From Agapanthus africanus (taxonomy: Eukaryota > Streptophyta > Magnoliopsida > Asparagales > Amaryllidaceae), in assembly GCA_030015575.1 (NCBI GenBank), contig JASDDO010000024.1, forward strand, positions 215,966,996-216,030,995: a stretch of DNA of 64,000 nt. Reading direction: 5' to 3'. Below the pieces are notes generated by a model, which was given only the letters and a program-made list of their open reading frames with translations, did not search any database and had not been told where the DNA came from. Of this stretch, positions 10,320-20,234 are shown in pieces. The position numbers and the translations under genes are program-made. Position 1 is the first letter of the stretch; every line of letters begins with the position of its first letter.

Positions 10320-11880
10320 GTCGTGGAATGGTTGAACTTGAAAATTTTTCCGAAAGGGAACTTGGATTCCTGAGTTAGACTGAAACCGAGGCATGATCTG
10401 GGCCGAGAGAGGCTTAGACTTAGAATGTTCCGTTATCCATCTTTAAGAAATCCTTAAGAGTGCGCTGAGCTGCAGCTCGGTACGGGGAAGCTTGGGATTT
10501 AAGAAATCTATAAGAGTGTACCGAGACACGGCTCGGGTGGAAAGAAACACAAACTTAGAATAACCCGAAAAGATTACTAAGACAAGGTTGGGACCGAGAG
10601 AAGCTCAGACTTCAGAGAAATCCAAGCGAATTAAATAAGTCTGCGTAGTAGTATACTGGGATTCGTCCTAGGCCGAGAGAAACTCGGACTTTCAAGATAT
10701 CCAAAGGGATTTCATTAATTCCACACAATGCTACTGAGATTTGACTCGGACGGAGAGAAGCTCGATCTTTATTGAATTCCGGAGAGACTTGAACAAGTCC
10801 GTGTAATATTGGGATTCAAATCGGGCAGAGGGAAACACAGACTTTAGAGAAATCCAATGAAACTTCAATAGATTCGCGTAATAATATTCCGAGTTGTGAC
10901 TGAGATCAAGAGAAACTCATAATTTATAGAAAGCTGAGGGGATTTGAAGAAATATGCTAAGTATTATATCGAGATTCGACCCGGACCAAGGGAGACTCGG
11001 ATTCAAACTTTCGGGAAAACTGATCGGATAAATTCACTAAGTAACGTATCGAGATTCGACTCAGGGGAAAACCGATGGGATGAAAATCCACCAAGTATCG
11101 TAACCGAGATTCGATTCGGGCCAAGAAAAGCTCGAACTATAGAGAAAACCGACAAAATTTTCAGGAAATCCGTTAAGTATCATACAGAAATTCGACTCTG
11201 AGGGAAGCTCGGTCTTCAGAGAAGAGAAGACAGATGGGATTTAAGAAAATCTGCCCCGTGTCATACGGAAATTCTACTTGGCCCGAGGGAAACTCGGACT
11301 TTAGAAAAGACCGATGGGATTTGAAAAAATCCCGTGAGTATTATATTGAAGTTTGACTCGAGCCGAGAAAGTTCGTACTTTAGAGAAGACCGACGGGATT
11401 TTAGAAAATCTACTAAGTATTGTACTTAGGTTCGACTCGGGTTGAGAGAAGCTTGGACTTTAGAGAAGGCGGATGGGATTTGAGAAAATCCTTTTAAGTA
11501 TGTACCGAGGTTTGACTTGGGTTGAGGGAAGCTCAAACATTAGAGAAGACCATGGGATTTGAAAATCCGTTAAGAATTGCACCGAGGTTCAACTCGAGGC
11601 AAGAGAAGGTCGGACGTTAGAGGAGACCAATGTGGTTTGAGAAAATCCCTAAATATTGTACCAAGGTTCGTCTCGAAACGAAGGAAGCTCCAACTTTAGA
11701 AAAGGCCAATGAGATTTCAGAAAATAGGCTTAGTATTAACTAAAGTTCGACTTGGGCCAAGAGATGCTCGGACTTTAAAGAAGACCAATTAGATTTGAGA
11801 AAATTTGCTGAATATGTATCAAGGTTCGACTCGAGCCGAGTGAAGCTTGGACTTTAGAGAAAAGAACAATGAGTTTAGAC
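10320..11880 (+). repeat. Tandem array, about 79-bp unit, 19-20 copies
   Basis: A degenerate unit with the skeleton TTCGACTCGGGCCGAGAGAA, GCTCGGACTTTAGAGAARAC, CGATGGGATTTGAGAAAATC, then CGTTAAGTATTGTACCGAGG repeats along the whole stretch. The GACTTTAG landmark falls at 11298, 11376, 11456, 11535, 11612, 11692, 11771 and 11850, a step of 77-80 bp. Copies at the left end are more divergent. Many units hold a small inverted pair, CCGAG-AGAAG-CTCGG. No unit codes for a protein. The array may be a satellite seed; its source is unknown. Confidence 0.9.
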
Positions 11881-11884
11881 TGTC

Positions 11885-12395
11885 CTCCCCGGTCCTATAT
11901 GCGGTCTGCTCGCGTGTAAGCACTCAGGTTCCCAGGACATGGTTGTGGGTCGTTTCGGGAATGTTTGACCAGGCGCTTCATCATTTAAGTTTCTCAATAG
12001 GGACTGAACCTTTTTGGGAACCCGGACCCTGGACTCCAGATGCGGCCACGAGCATGAGGCTTCAACATCCGAGTCCCCTATACGACGGATCCGAGTGTGG
12101 GAACTTGGACTCCGGGACATGGCCGCATGTATGAACCCTTGGAACATCCGAGTCCTCTATACGGACGGATTCGAGTGTGGGAACCTGGACTCAGGGACAT
12201 GGCCGCAGGTATGAAACCTCGATATCCGAAGGCCTGATACGGACGGAACCATATGTATGAACCCGGACCTCGAGACATGACCGCGGTTCATTACGAGAAT
12301 GTTAGGCAAGAGGCTTAGACATCCGAGCTCCCGATACAGACATAATTGTGTGTGGGAACCCGGACCCCGGGATTTGGCCATGGGCTATTCCGGAA
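11885..12395 (+). repeat. Second tandem array, 80-97 bp unit, about 6 copies
   Basis: The units share GGAACCYGGACTCCGGGACA, TGGCCGC, TATGAACC, ACATCCGAG and ATACGGACGGA. The GGGACATGG landmark lies near 11936, 12033, 12114, 12194, 12272 and 12368. It abuts the 79-bp array but has a different unit. Short open frames on both strands here are by-products of repetition. No promoter or gene is evident. Confidence 0.85.
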
Positions 12396-12834
12396 GGTGC
12401 CAAAGGCATCATCATCTAGGAGATCATTGGGGAAGAAGCCTTAGGCTAGCTAAATATAAAAGAGAGAAAAAGAGACACGATTAAAATTAATTATTTAAAT
12501 AAAGGATATTTTAGGAATAAATTAAAGTAGGGACAAAATACATGTTTGTAAAATGCCGGATATTTATTGAGGCATAGTTGAGGGTATTTTCTTCAATTTA
12601 GCCTTTCTTTAATTCCAACCACTTTTGAAGCTGAAATCAAAACTAGTTATCTCTTCAGCCTTTAATCTAATAATAAGTTAATGTTGTGACGTTTCAAAAG
12701 TAGAGATAAAAGAAATGAGTGAAAAAATAATACTAAGGTCTCACACGATTTATTTTCCAAAACTAAAAACGTTCCAACATGGTCCGACTTAATTTAAATT
12801 CAAATCCTATCTTAGCCGGAGTCTACTTCATAAT

Positions 12835-13045
12835 ATTTTTGTTTTGTTGAACTAAACATTAAGTATCATCCAAGCACACACTACATCCGCACTCACAAGC
12901 ACACAACACACACACCCAATGAACAATGAATTTGCTTCGAAAGCGTTAAAATATGGCCGCTTCCTGTCATGCAGTTCGAATCCCGCACTCTTCCTAAATG
13001 CGGAAGTGTCATATCAACTGAGCTAATTAAACCTTGCCATATTGT
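12835..13045 (-). mobile_element. Probable tRNA-derived SINE
   Basis: The minus strand reads TTAGCTCAGTTGATATGA (13026-13009), resembling the pol III A box, and about 40 bp later GGGATTCGAACTGC (12984-12971), resembling the B box. Then comes a GT-rich body ending in an A-rich tail (AACAAAACAAAAAT, near 12850-12835). A tRNA head, unrelated body and A-rich tail within about 210 bp is the SINE plan. No acceptor stem pairs, so it is not a tRNA gene. Target duplications are not clear. Confidence 0.5.
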
Positions 13046-14579
13046 TTTCGCCAACAAAAATGTTGCTTCATAGATATTCTCAATTTAAAGAGTGTTGGGC
13101 CTTCACATGCCACATTTTTACCACTAAATTTGTACTCGAAAAATGGAAGAAATCATAAAATCTCAGCGGAAGTGAGAATTCTCTCCTCTATAAAAATAAA
13201 GCTTTTTATAGATCTAACCATTAATATAACTTACATGACTTTGACCCCACATGTAACGCGTGGAACCAAAGATATTTAAATTTTTTTTCTGAATCTGTAC
13301 ATTCCACATGATCGTTACAACTCGATTCGTAAGTTATATAAGATAAAAAGAATGTATAGATCCAACTTATTCTAAATCAAAATAATGTTCTCAAATTAAA
13401 ATTTTTATGGACCGTCACATTTCTTCTTAACACCATATGTTTAGAAAATTTAATATATAAAGTCAGCATTTATATTTATTTTTGTATGAATTATAAGCAC
13501 ATTATCAGTTTTTAATTGAAAAGAATAATTATTTAATGTAGTTTAAAAGAAAAGATAAGCATGTATTTTATACCGTGCATTATAAATAATCTACTATGAT
13601 TTAAACTGAAACCATTAAAAATGTTTGTGAATATCCATATAATAAGCTTTTAGTAAATCTTCTTACATGATTCACTGTTTTAATGAGTAATAACCAATCA
13701 ATAATCAATTATTAATGATTAACAACATATCAGCATATAAACTAATTATAATAACTAAAACATTTTAGCACACAATAATAAATATTTTAGCACATAACTA
13801 ATTATTGAGTAATTGATAAAGCATTTAATGAGCCAACTCTTCAAACATCCGCACACTGAATTTTCAAAAAAAAATTGGGCTCTTATATATGACCCACCTA
13901 TTACCAAAGGACATATAAATAAAGGTAAGCTCAAAGGGAGTTGACGAAAATTAATGTTCTGAAACGATTCTTTTACCAAGCCAATTTTATATCCAGCAGA
14001 TAGATAGATAAATTGGAGAGTAGTCCTTTATTTCTAATTGATGGACAATTGGATCTCTATTGGCGGAGGTTATTGGCCAGGGAACATATACGAAGTCCTT
14101 CTTTCAGAAGAAAATCTCCAATATAAAATTACAAGGATATAACTATAACTAACCGACATCACATGTCAGATGCTACACAATAATTAATGTTATCTCACTA
14201 AATATTACTTAGTTCCTAGCAAGTGGTTACGCGCCATGCGAGGATGGTTACGCAGGAAAAAAAGAACTTTCCATAGATGTTTTGTAGCAATTTATATTGA
14301 ATATTAATAACTTCTACGAAAATAAATACAGATAATTCGTCCGAAAATACGTTGTGCGTATTTGAATTAAAACTAAAATTATTGAAAACAGATGAGGACG
14401 GCACATAGGGACAAAATATGTTGCATTTTTCCGAATTAAATTGCATTTTAAATTCAATTTCTGTATAAGGTTTTATGAGAATTTAAAAATAAGGCATGCA
14501 CTTGTCTATGTGGATGCATTTTAGCGTACGCTTTTTAGCAAAACAAAGTTCTAAACTAAACCAATCATATCATGTTTTG

Positions 14580-14581
<2 letters not shown>

Positions 14582-14626
<45 letters not shown>
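14582..14626 (+). repeat. (AT)n microsatellite
   Basis: About 22 consecutive AT units lie in otherwise AT-rich non-coding DNA. Confidence 0.95.
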
Positions 14627-14859
14627 CTCAATTTCATTTTAGAAGGACAAAACTTGAAAAAATTTAACCAATTTGAAAATTGTCTCAAATAAAGATTACA
14701 AACCAAAACTAAATAAAGAAATATAGAATAATGTTTTTAATAAAAAAGTTTCACAAACACATTGAAATAAAATCATATATTTGTAGAGAGGTTTCTATTA
14801 TTCTTGATTTCCCTTGTCAAACTATAGCTCATAATTACAATATTATTATTTTATGTAGG

Positions 14860-15667
14860 TGATGGAGGCAGAAATCTTCCTCAGATATTGTCCTCCGTCG
14901 ATCTGGCTACAAACTGTTCTGAACGGTTGTGATTGAGGATGAAAATTGGACGTGTGGATCTTAATGGGTTGTTAGATCCTGTTAACGCCGGGCTACCTGC
15001 AAGGGAAGTCCCGGGATGGGAAACCACTGTAAGACCCTCCGACGATCAAGTAAGTACCGGGGAATAAAGGCAGCGTAGCGGCGTCTTGGAATTAATTATG
15101 CTTACCTGGATCGTCTGGTGGAAGGGGTTTATATAGTGGTTGCACGAAGTAGACTGGCGCGAGATTCTTGCCGCCTGTTACGCCTCTGCATCACGTTCGC
15201 GCTGATGGCAGGACATGCTCATTAATGGCGAGATGCGCTCGTTAATGGAGAGACACACTAGCATGAGATGCGGGTCATGGAGCAGTTGAGATCTCGTCGT
15301 GGCGAGATACACGGAGCCGCTACAGGGGTGGGCTCCGTGCTCTCGGTTGAATAGGGTGGATAGCTCGGTGGATGGCTCGGTGGCCGAGGAAGCTCGGCTA
15401 TAGGATTGCTCGGTAGCCGAGAAAGCTCGGCTATAGGATTGCTTGGAAGAGGGCTGTCGGTCGGTTGTTTAAGCGAAATAGGGAAGGCACTTCAGAGAGG
15501 TCCCCGAAAGGTCGGATGCAATCTTGGAGACGAGATGCCGAAGAATGTCTCCAACGCATCATACTTGTTCCAGCTCCGCAGCCCTCAGGAGTCCAACAGG
15601 CTTAGCGGATGACATGTCATCCGCCACGTGTCGTGATATGAGGAATACTCGTTTATGAGCCTCATCA
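14860..15667 (-). mobile_element. 3' LTR of Tat copy 1 (808 bp)
   Basis: The plus-strand limits are TGATGGAGGC and CCTCATCA. The partner is 38987-39812, with the same CAGATATTGTCCTCCGTCGA-like start block and the same GGAATACTCGTTTATGAGC end block. A TATA motif (TTTATATAG, 15128-15136, minus strand) lies in the promoter position. Confidence 0.92.
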
Positions 15668-15685
15668 TTAGCCCTCCACTATCGC
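15668..15685 (-). other. Polypurine tract of Tat copy 1 (candidate)
   Basis: Next to the 3' LTR the minus strand reads GATAGTGGAGGGCTAA. A purine-rich run directly before the LTR primes plus-strand DNA in LTR elements. Confidence 0.5.
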
Positions 15686-16110
15686 CCCGACCTATTTATG
15701 GGTCAGGGTTGAGAGTGGTAAGCCCGGTTTTTGATGATTCAGCCTAAAATTCCCAAGCAATGGGTTGTCGGACAAAGACGCACCGTTTGGAGGCTACTCA
15801 TCTTGAATCCCTAGATTCATGTGGCTGCTCGCGAAGCGCCTCAGTTCCCGCGCATATCTTTGGTGACGTCAGTGTATCAGTGAAATGATTGCGCCCAAAA
15901 GGGGGGCACCATTTCGTTCGCTCGGCTGGTTGGGCTACGCGCCACGTGTCCTCCACTGGGTTGTAGGACGAGGGTGGCTGTCACCCAAATCCTGGAGAGA
16001 AGAGACGTGTCCAATGGCCGGTTGCCACGTGGAGTCTCAGTGGCCGCTTAGTGTGACACTTTGTTTTGGCCAGAACAAATGCGGGTCGTTGGATGCCTTC
16101 TTGTTGAGTG

Positions 16111-16117
16111 TATAAAT
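16111..16117 (+). promoter_or_regulatory. TATA box for the antisense gene
   Basis: GAGTGTATAAATAGGGG is a strong plant TATA context, 138 bp upstream of the ATG at 16255 and on the strand opposite to the element's own transcription. The internal position, outside either LTR, points to a dedicated promoter. Confidence 0.65.
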
Positions 16118-16254
16118 AGGGGGTTCACCCCATGGCCATTACTTTACCTTAGCCATCTCTTGTCATCTGAACATTGCCCGGCGCACATTCGCTTAGGTGG
16201 AGACTTCAGCTGTCAAAACTTTTTCTTGACCAAATCTTTTTTGAATAAGATTAG

Positions 16255-18420
16255 ATGTCTTCCTCCGAAGTATCTATTGATGTAGTAGGGGTGGAGTCGG
16301 GTGATGAGGCTTCAGTTTCTGGAGCCGAGCCCAGCGGGTATTCTTCCTCTTCGGCTTCCGATAGCCGAGAGAGTTCTTCTTCTTCTTCTTCTTCTTCTTC
16401 TTCCTCATCCTCGTCTTCTATGTCGAGCTCGCCCCCAGGAGGAACGACGCCCTCGTTCCTCATCGTCGGCAGGCGAAAAGGGCCCCTAAGGCGCGCATCG
16501 GAAATACCCGTGATGCGCCCTCAGTTTTGAATCGTCTGGATTAGCTCTCTGACATCCATGCTCGCTTTCATATACCCTCTGGCTATTCACTCCATTTGGC
16601 CAGGGAGGGGGAGCTGATAGATCAGGTGCAGGGCAAAGAGATTGCCATATATTTGGAAACGTTCCGGGCAGGAACGCGTCTGCCCTTCTTGCATGAGGTT
16701 TGCGCCGTGCTTCATTATTTCCATCTAGCCCCGGGCCAGCTAGCACCGAATTCGTGGAGAATCCTCCTCGGGTTTCTGGTCCGGTTGAAGATTGATCGGA
16801 TCATCTTCGATTTGAGCCTACTTCTTTCTTTTCTTTGTTATAAAAATCACCACGGTACCAGTAAAGACGAACCGAGCTGGGTGTATCTTTCATTCAAAAA
16901 ACATAAGGGTATGACGGCTGGGTCGGGGGTAGTGGTCGTCCCTTCTTCCATCCATGAATAGAAGGAGAAGTTTTTCTTCATCTGGTCACTGGAGGGTGAA
17001 GATTGGCCGGTGCCTATCAAGTGGCATAGGGCTGACTGTCCTAGAGTTAGGCAGTCGAACACCCCCAGGCAAGAGTGGTGTCTCTATGGAAACCGATCCA
17101 GCGGGTCGATGTCCTGCTTTCCGAGCAGGTTTTGAGCTGGGCGGGACTTAGTCCCGCGCGTTTTGTGGGTAAGTTAGGGTTTGTGCTGATCCATTTAGAC
17201 TTGTCTAAATTTAGCTGTTGTTTTTGGTCGCTGACCTTTTTCTTGTGGTATCTTGCAGAGCCGATGGATAGCTCGAAGATTATGGCTGCCATAGCCGCCA
17301 AGGCCCAGGGGAGGAAGAGCGGTGGTGCAAGCTCGTTTCGGCCTGCTCCGGGTGCAGCTTCCCGGCAAGCACCTCCAGCTAAAGCTCCTGTAGCATCCCT
17401 CATTCAGGAGGAACACTGCAGGGGAGGACAGAAGCACACACGAGATCCGGCCCCCCGAGCTAGAACAGAAGCGCCGCCATCTGCCGAAACCCTACTCAAA
17501 AGGCAGAAGAGGGTAGTTTCAAGGCCCCCTCAGGCCAGGATTCAGGTGCAGGAAGGTAACTTCTGCATCTAGGTGTCCTCAGGGCTCTCTGTGGCCAATA
17601 ATTTATTAGTGGACATGAAGAAGGCAGCGGGGACCAAGATCCCCTGAGACACCATGAAGGCCCAAGTGGCAGCGATAACTCAGGAGGCTGTTCTGGTCGG
17701 TAACTTTCTCAAAATTCTTTCGAATAAAGTATATATATAAAAAAAATCTTTTTGCTTCTAACACAGCTCCATTTATCTTAGGTCCTCCAACATTGCGCCT
17801 TCTTTGCTGCAATGGAGTCCGAGGAGGTGGTCCTGGCGATGAAAAAGCGAGCGAATCTTCTTCGTGAGAAGAAGAGCTTCTAGCTCGGCTACAACAGGCG
17901 GAAGAGAAGGCGGCCCTCCTCGACTTGAGGTTGGTCGCAGAGGGTCTAACGGTGGCCAAATTAAAGGAGTCCCATCGGCTCCTGACCGAATCTAACCGGG
18001 CTATCCAGGCTCAGATAGGGGAGGTCAACGGGCTCTTCGATGCCATGAAGAGGCAGAGGGACTCGTTCAAGTGGGATGCTAAAGCTTCTTGCGAGGCGGC
18101 GAAGCTCGCGGAGGAAAGAGCGGAAAGGGCCGTGGAAGAGTACAATACCTCTAACCAGTTTTACCTCGACCTCCCCGACTCCGTGGTCGTCGGGTGCGTC
18201 AATGCCCTCGATGCCGTTAAGGAAGCCATGCCTGGGCTCGAAGATCAAGAGATTCGTGCTAGGTATCCCCTAGCCGAGGAAACGCCGTAGGGGGGTGGTG
18301 CCGAGCCAGCCGGGGATGGTGAGGCGGTAGGCGGAAGCACCGAGCCGGACGTAACGATCTTGGCCCCAGATGGAGGCACCGATAAAGGGGAAGTGGTGGC
18401 CGAGAAGGCATTTTGAGCTA
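16255..18420 (+). pseudogene. Antisense extra gene of Tat element, Transposase_28-like
   Basis: Read on the plus strand, opposite to gag-pol. Exon-like segments in order: an ATG at 16255 with a Ser-rich N-terminus (a TCT/TCC run); after a frameshift near 16510 and a TAG at 16542, LSDIHARFHIPSGYSLHLAR and EIAIYLETFRAGTRLPFLHE continuing to WRILLGFLVRLK, which resembles the plant 'putative gypsy-type transposon' (Transposase_28) region. A further stop falls at 16959. An intron-like gap with GTAAGT at 17169 and TGCAG near 17258 leads into KIMAAIAAKAQGRKSG and a charged region ending in a coiled-coil-like stretch, LRLVAEGLTVAKLKESHRLL to EERAERAVEEYNTSNQFYLD (to 18290). Known Tat elements carry such antisense genes between pol and the 3' LTR; their role is unknown. 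At least one frameshift and two stops make this copy a relic. Exon limits are approximate. Confidence 0.7.
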
Positions 18421-18460
18421 CGCCTGCCTCGGTCAACACATTTTGTAAGCCTCTGGGCAT

Positions 18461-18517
18461 TTTGTAAGGCTGGGGAGCCCATAGTACCTTGTATAAAATT
18501 TTTGGATATAAATAAAG
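18461..18517 (+). terminator. 3' end region of the antisense gene
   Basis: TTTGTAAGGCTGGGGAGCCC followed by GGATATAAATAAAGTAC gives an AATAAA-type polyadenylation signal about 100-200 bp after the last coding stretch. The TTGTAAGGCT..GGAGCCCA block recurs at 19953-19975 behind the second plus-strand ORF. Confidence 0.5.
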
Positions 18518-18845
18518 TACATTTAGCTTGCAAGTATCTTTAGCCCGCCAGTATTTTCATCTTGCAAGTATTCTTATCTTGCCTTCGAAGTGTTGTCTTT
18601 TTTGCGTAAGTGTAGGTAGGTCGGTGTCTAGCGGACGTCCAGCACATGCAAATTTGAGTGTCAAAGTGCTGGGCGAGCGCGACGTACGAGCTAGCGAAAG
18701 CCAAGTCATAGGTAGACCGGCACCTGCCATCACCTGGAGTCAAGGTGACGATCGTGCGCTGCGTACATAAATCAAACAAACGCCAAGTATAGATAGGTCG
18801 GTGTCTCCATCTCCTTTTCCCATCGACGAATTGGACCTTCAAAGA

Positions 18846-19225
18846 GCCGAGTAGGAAGTTGCTTGGGCGCCTCTAGACGAGGTCTTGGGATTGGCCGGGC
18901 AGGAGGTTGCTTTCAGAGGATGAGCAGAGAAGGAGACTACTCGGGCGTCTCTTGGTGAGGGCTTTGGATCAGCAGAGTGGTCGGGCAGGAGGCTGCCTTC
19001 CGCGGATGAGCTGAGCAGGAGATACTCGGGCACCTCTTGGCGAGGGCTTTGGATCCGCAGAGTGGCCGGATAAGAAGCCGCCTTCAGCAGATGAGCCGAG
19101 CGGGAGACTACTCGAGCGCCTCTTGGCGAGGGTTTTGGATCCGCAAAATGGCCGGGATGGAAGCTGACTTCCGCGGATGAGTCGGACAGGAGACTACTCG
19201 GGCGCCTCTTGGTGAGGGCTTCCTA
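18846..19225 (+). repeat. Tandem array, 86-bp unit, about 5 copies
   Basis: The units share GGCGCCTCTTGGCGAGGGCT, TTGGATCCGCAGAGTGGCCG, GGAAGCYGCCTTCCGCGGAT and GAGACTACTC. Landmarks GGGCGCCTC fall at 18865, 18943, 19028, 19114 and 19200 (steps of 78, 85, 86 and 86). Tandem repeats in the 3' untranslated region are a known property of Tat-lineage elements and have seeded satellites in other plants. The same unit, inverted, occurs at 55205-55429. Confidence 0.9.
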
Positions 19226-19398
19226 GATTCTGTGTTTTTCTAGGAGATGTCGTTCAACCTTCTTTGATCCATATTTTAAGGAAAGTGAGACATGAAATCG
19301 GGTGCCACGTGGTCGTGCCTCATTGGGAAAGTGTGACATCCCGAGATTTTTGTTGTAGCGCGAGAAGATCTCGGCCGTTGGAAGATTTCTTGTTGAGG

Positions 19399-19406
19399 CT
19401 ATAAAT
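19399..19406 (+). promoter_or_regulatory. TATA-like box before second plus-strand ORF
   Basis: GGCTATAAATCTCG lies 28 bp before the ATG at 19435. The spacing leaves almost no leader, so either translation starts at a later ATG (19447) or the box is fortuitous. Confidence 0.35.
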
Positions 19407-19434
19407 CTCGAAGGCGTGGTCAAGTTCCTCCTAA

Positions 19435-19878
19435 ATGCTACGTTTCATGAAGATGACGGGCCGCGTATACACCATTAGGGAGATCGTGTCCCGAGAAGAC
19501 GTGTACTTCTACGGTCTTGATCTTTTCGAGACGACGTACGAGGCTGTGATAAGTCGTTTGGAGGGGCACTGCGGGCATCTTCTTCCCCGACGATCTCCTC
19601 TCTTGCAAGTGTTGATCTACACGATATGGTGGTCATCCCTGGGCTTTTATAACGTTCTTTCCCCGCAAGCGATAGACGAGGCGTTTGATAAGATGCATAT
19701 GGCCCATGAGCTTGGCCTTATCTCGAAAAGCCGGAGGGATGGCTCGGTGGGCATTCTTCTCAAATGTTTTCAACAAAGGTTGGTTGTGGCGTCGTGCTCG
19801 GCGGTTGGGGATCCCGGCGAATCCGTAGCTTCTAGGGTCTACGGGAACCGCCAGAAGGAGCGGGCGGAGGTTGCTTAG
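19435..19878 (+). CDS. Unknown ORF antisense to Tat element (147 codons)
   Basis: An unbroken frame opposite to gag-pol, between the 86-bp array and the end of pol. The product would start MLRFMKMTGRVYTIREIVSR, have a hydrophobic middle (LLQVLIYTIWWSSLGFYNVL) and a basic, hydrophilic end (RVYGNRQKERAEVA). After the TAG the same frame continues with ARLEELSSKYHHQ, so the stop may be a nonsense mutation in a longer gene. I recognise no family. It is followed by a 3' motif shared with the first antisense gene (18461 and 19953), which suggests a second antisense transcription unit of the same element. It could also be a chance frame. Confidence 0.4.
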   Translation: MLRFMKMTGRVYTIREIVSREDVYFYGLDLFETTYEAVISRLEGHCGHLLPRRSPLLQVLIYTIWWSSLGFYNVLSPQAIDEAFDKMHMAHELGLISKSRRDGSVGILLKCFQQRLVVASCSAVGDPGESVASRVYGNRQKERAEVA

Positions 19879-20234
19879 GCTCGGCTGGAGGAGCTTTCTT
19901 CCAAGTATCACCATCAATGTTATCTTAATTCTCTTCCTTCTTTACTGTAATAGTTGTAAGGCTACGGAGCCCAGAATGCCTTCGAGTAATATTTTTTTTC
20001 TTTTGGTCAAGATTGCCATGCATTATCTCTCTCTTCCCCATCCCCCTCCACCCTTTTTTTGTGCCCCTTCCATGCCCCTTAGCTCGGATCCGAGGGAAAG
20101 AACAAAGGGTGGGGTTACGGGTCGGTGTCGAAGTCCAATTTGTGTGAGGACTTTGTTTGGAAAACTTAACTGATATGGAAAGAAATTACATTATTCAAGA
20201 AAAAGGAGAAAAGGGGGAGGGGGAACATTTTCAT

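Larger units (their letters stand above)
12396..14859. other. AT-rich unique-looking flank
   Basis: No gene seen. The stretch is AT-rich with a probable SINE (12835-13045) and an (AT)n tract (14582-14626). It ends with GTAGG (14855-14859), the target duplication of the big Tat element, so 39813-40380 is its original continuation. This is the best candidate in the window for non-element or very old DNA. Confidence 0.55.

Noticed and set aside
10320..12395. CRISPR-like array of regular repeats
   Set aside because: Units are contiguous and degenerate without unique spacers, and the setting is a plant genome; these are tandem repeats.
12960..13030. A tRNA gene on the minus strand
   Set aside because: A- and B-box-like motifs are present, but acceptor and anticodon stems do not pair; called a SINE head instead.
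16301..16489. 62-codon Leu-rich plus-strand ORF
   Set aside because: Out-of-frame shadow of the TCT/TCC run in the antisense gene.
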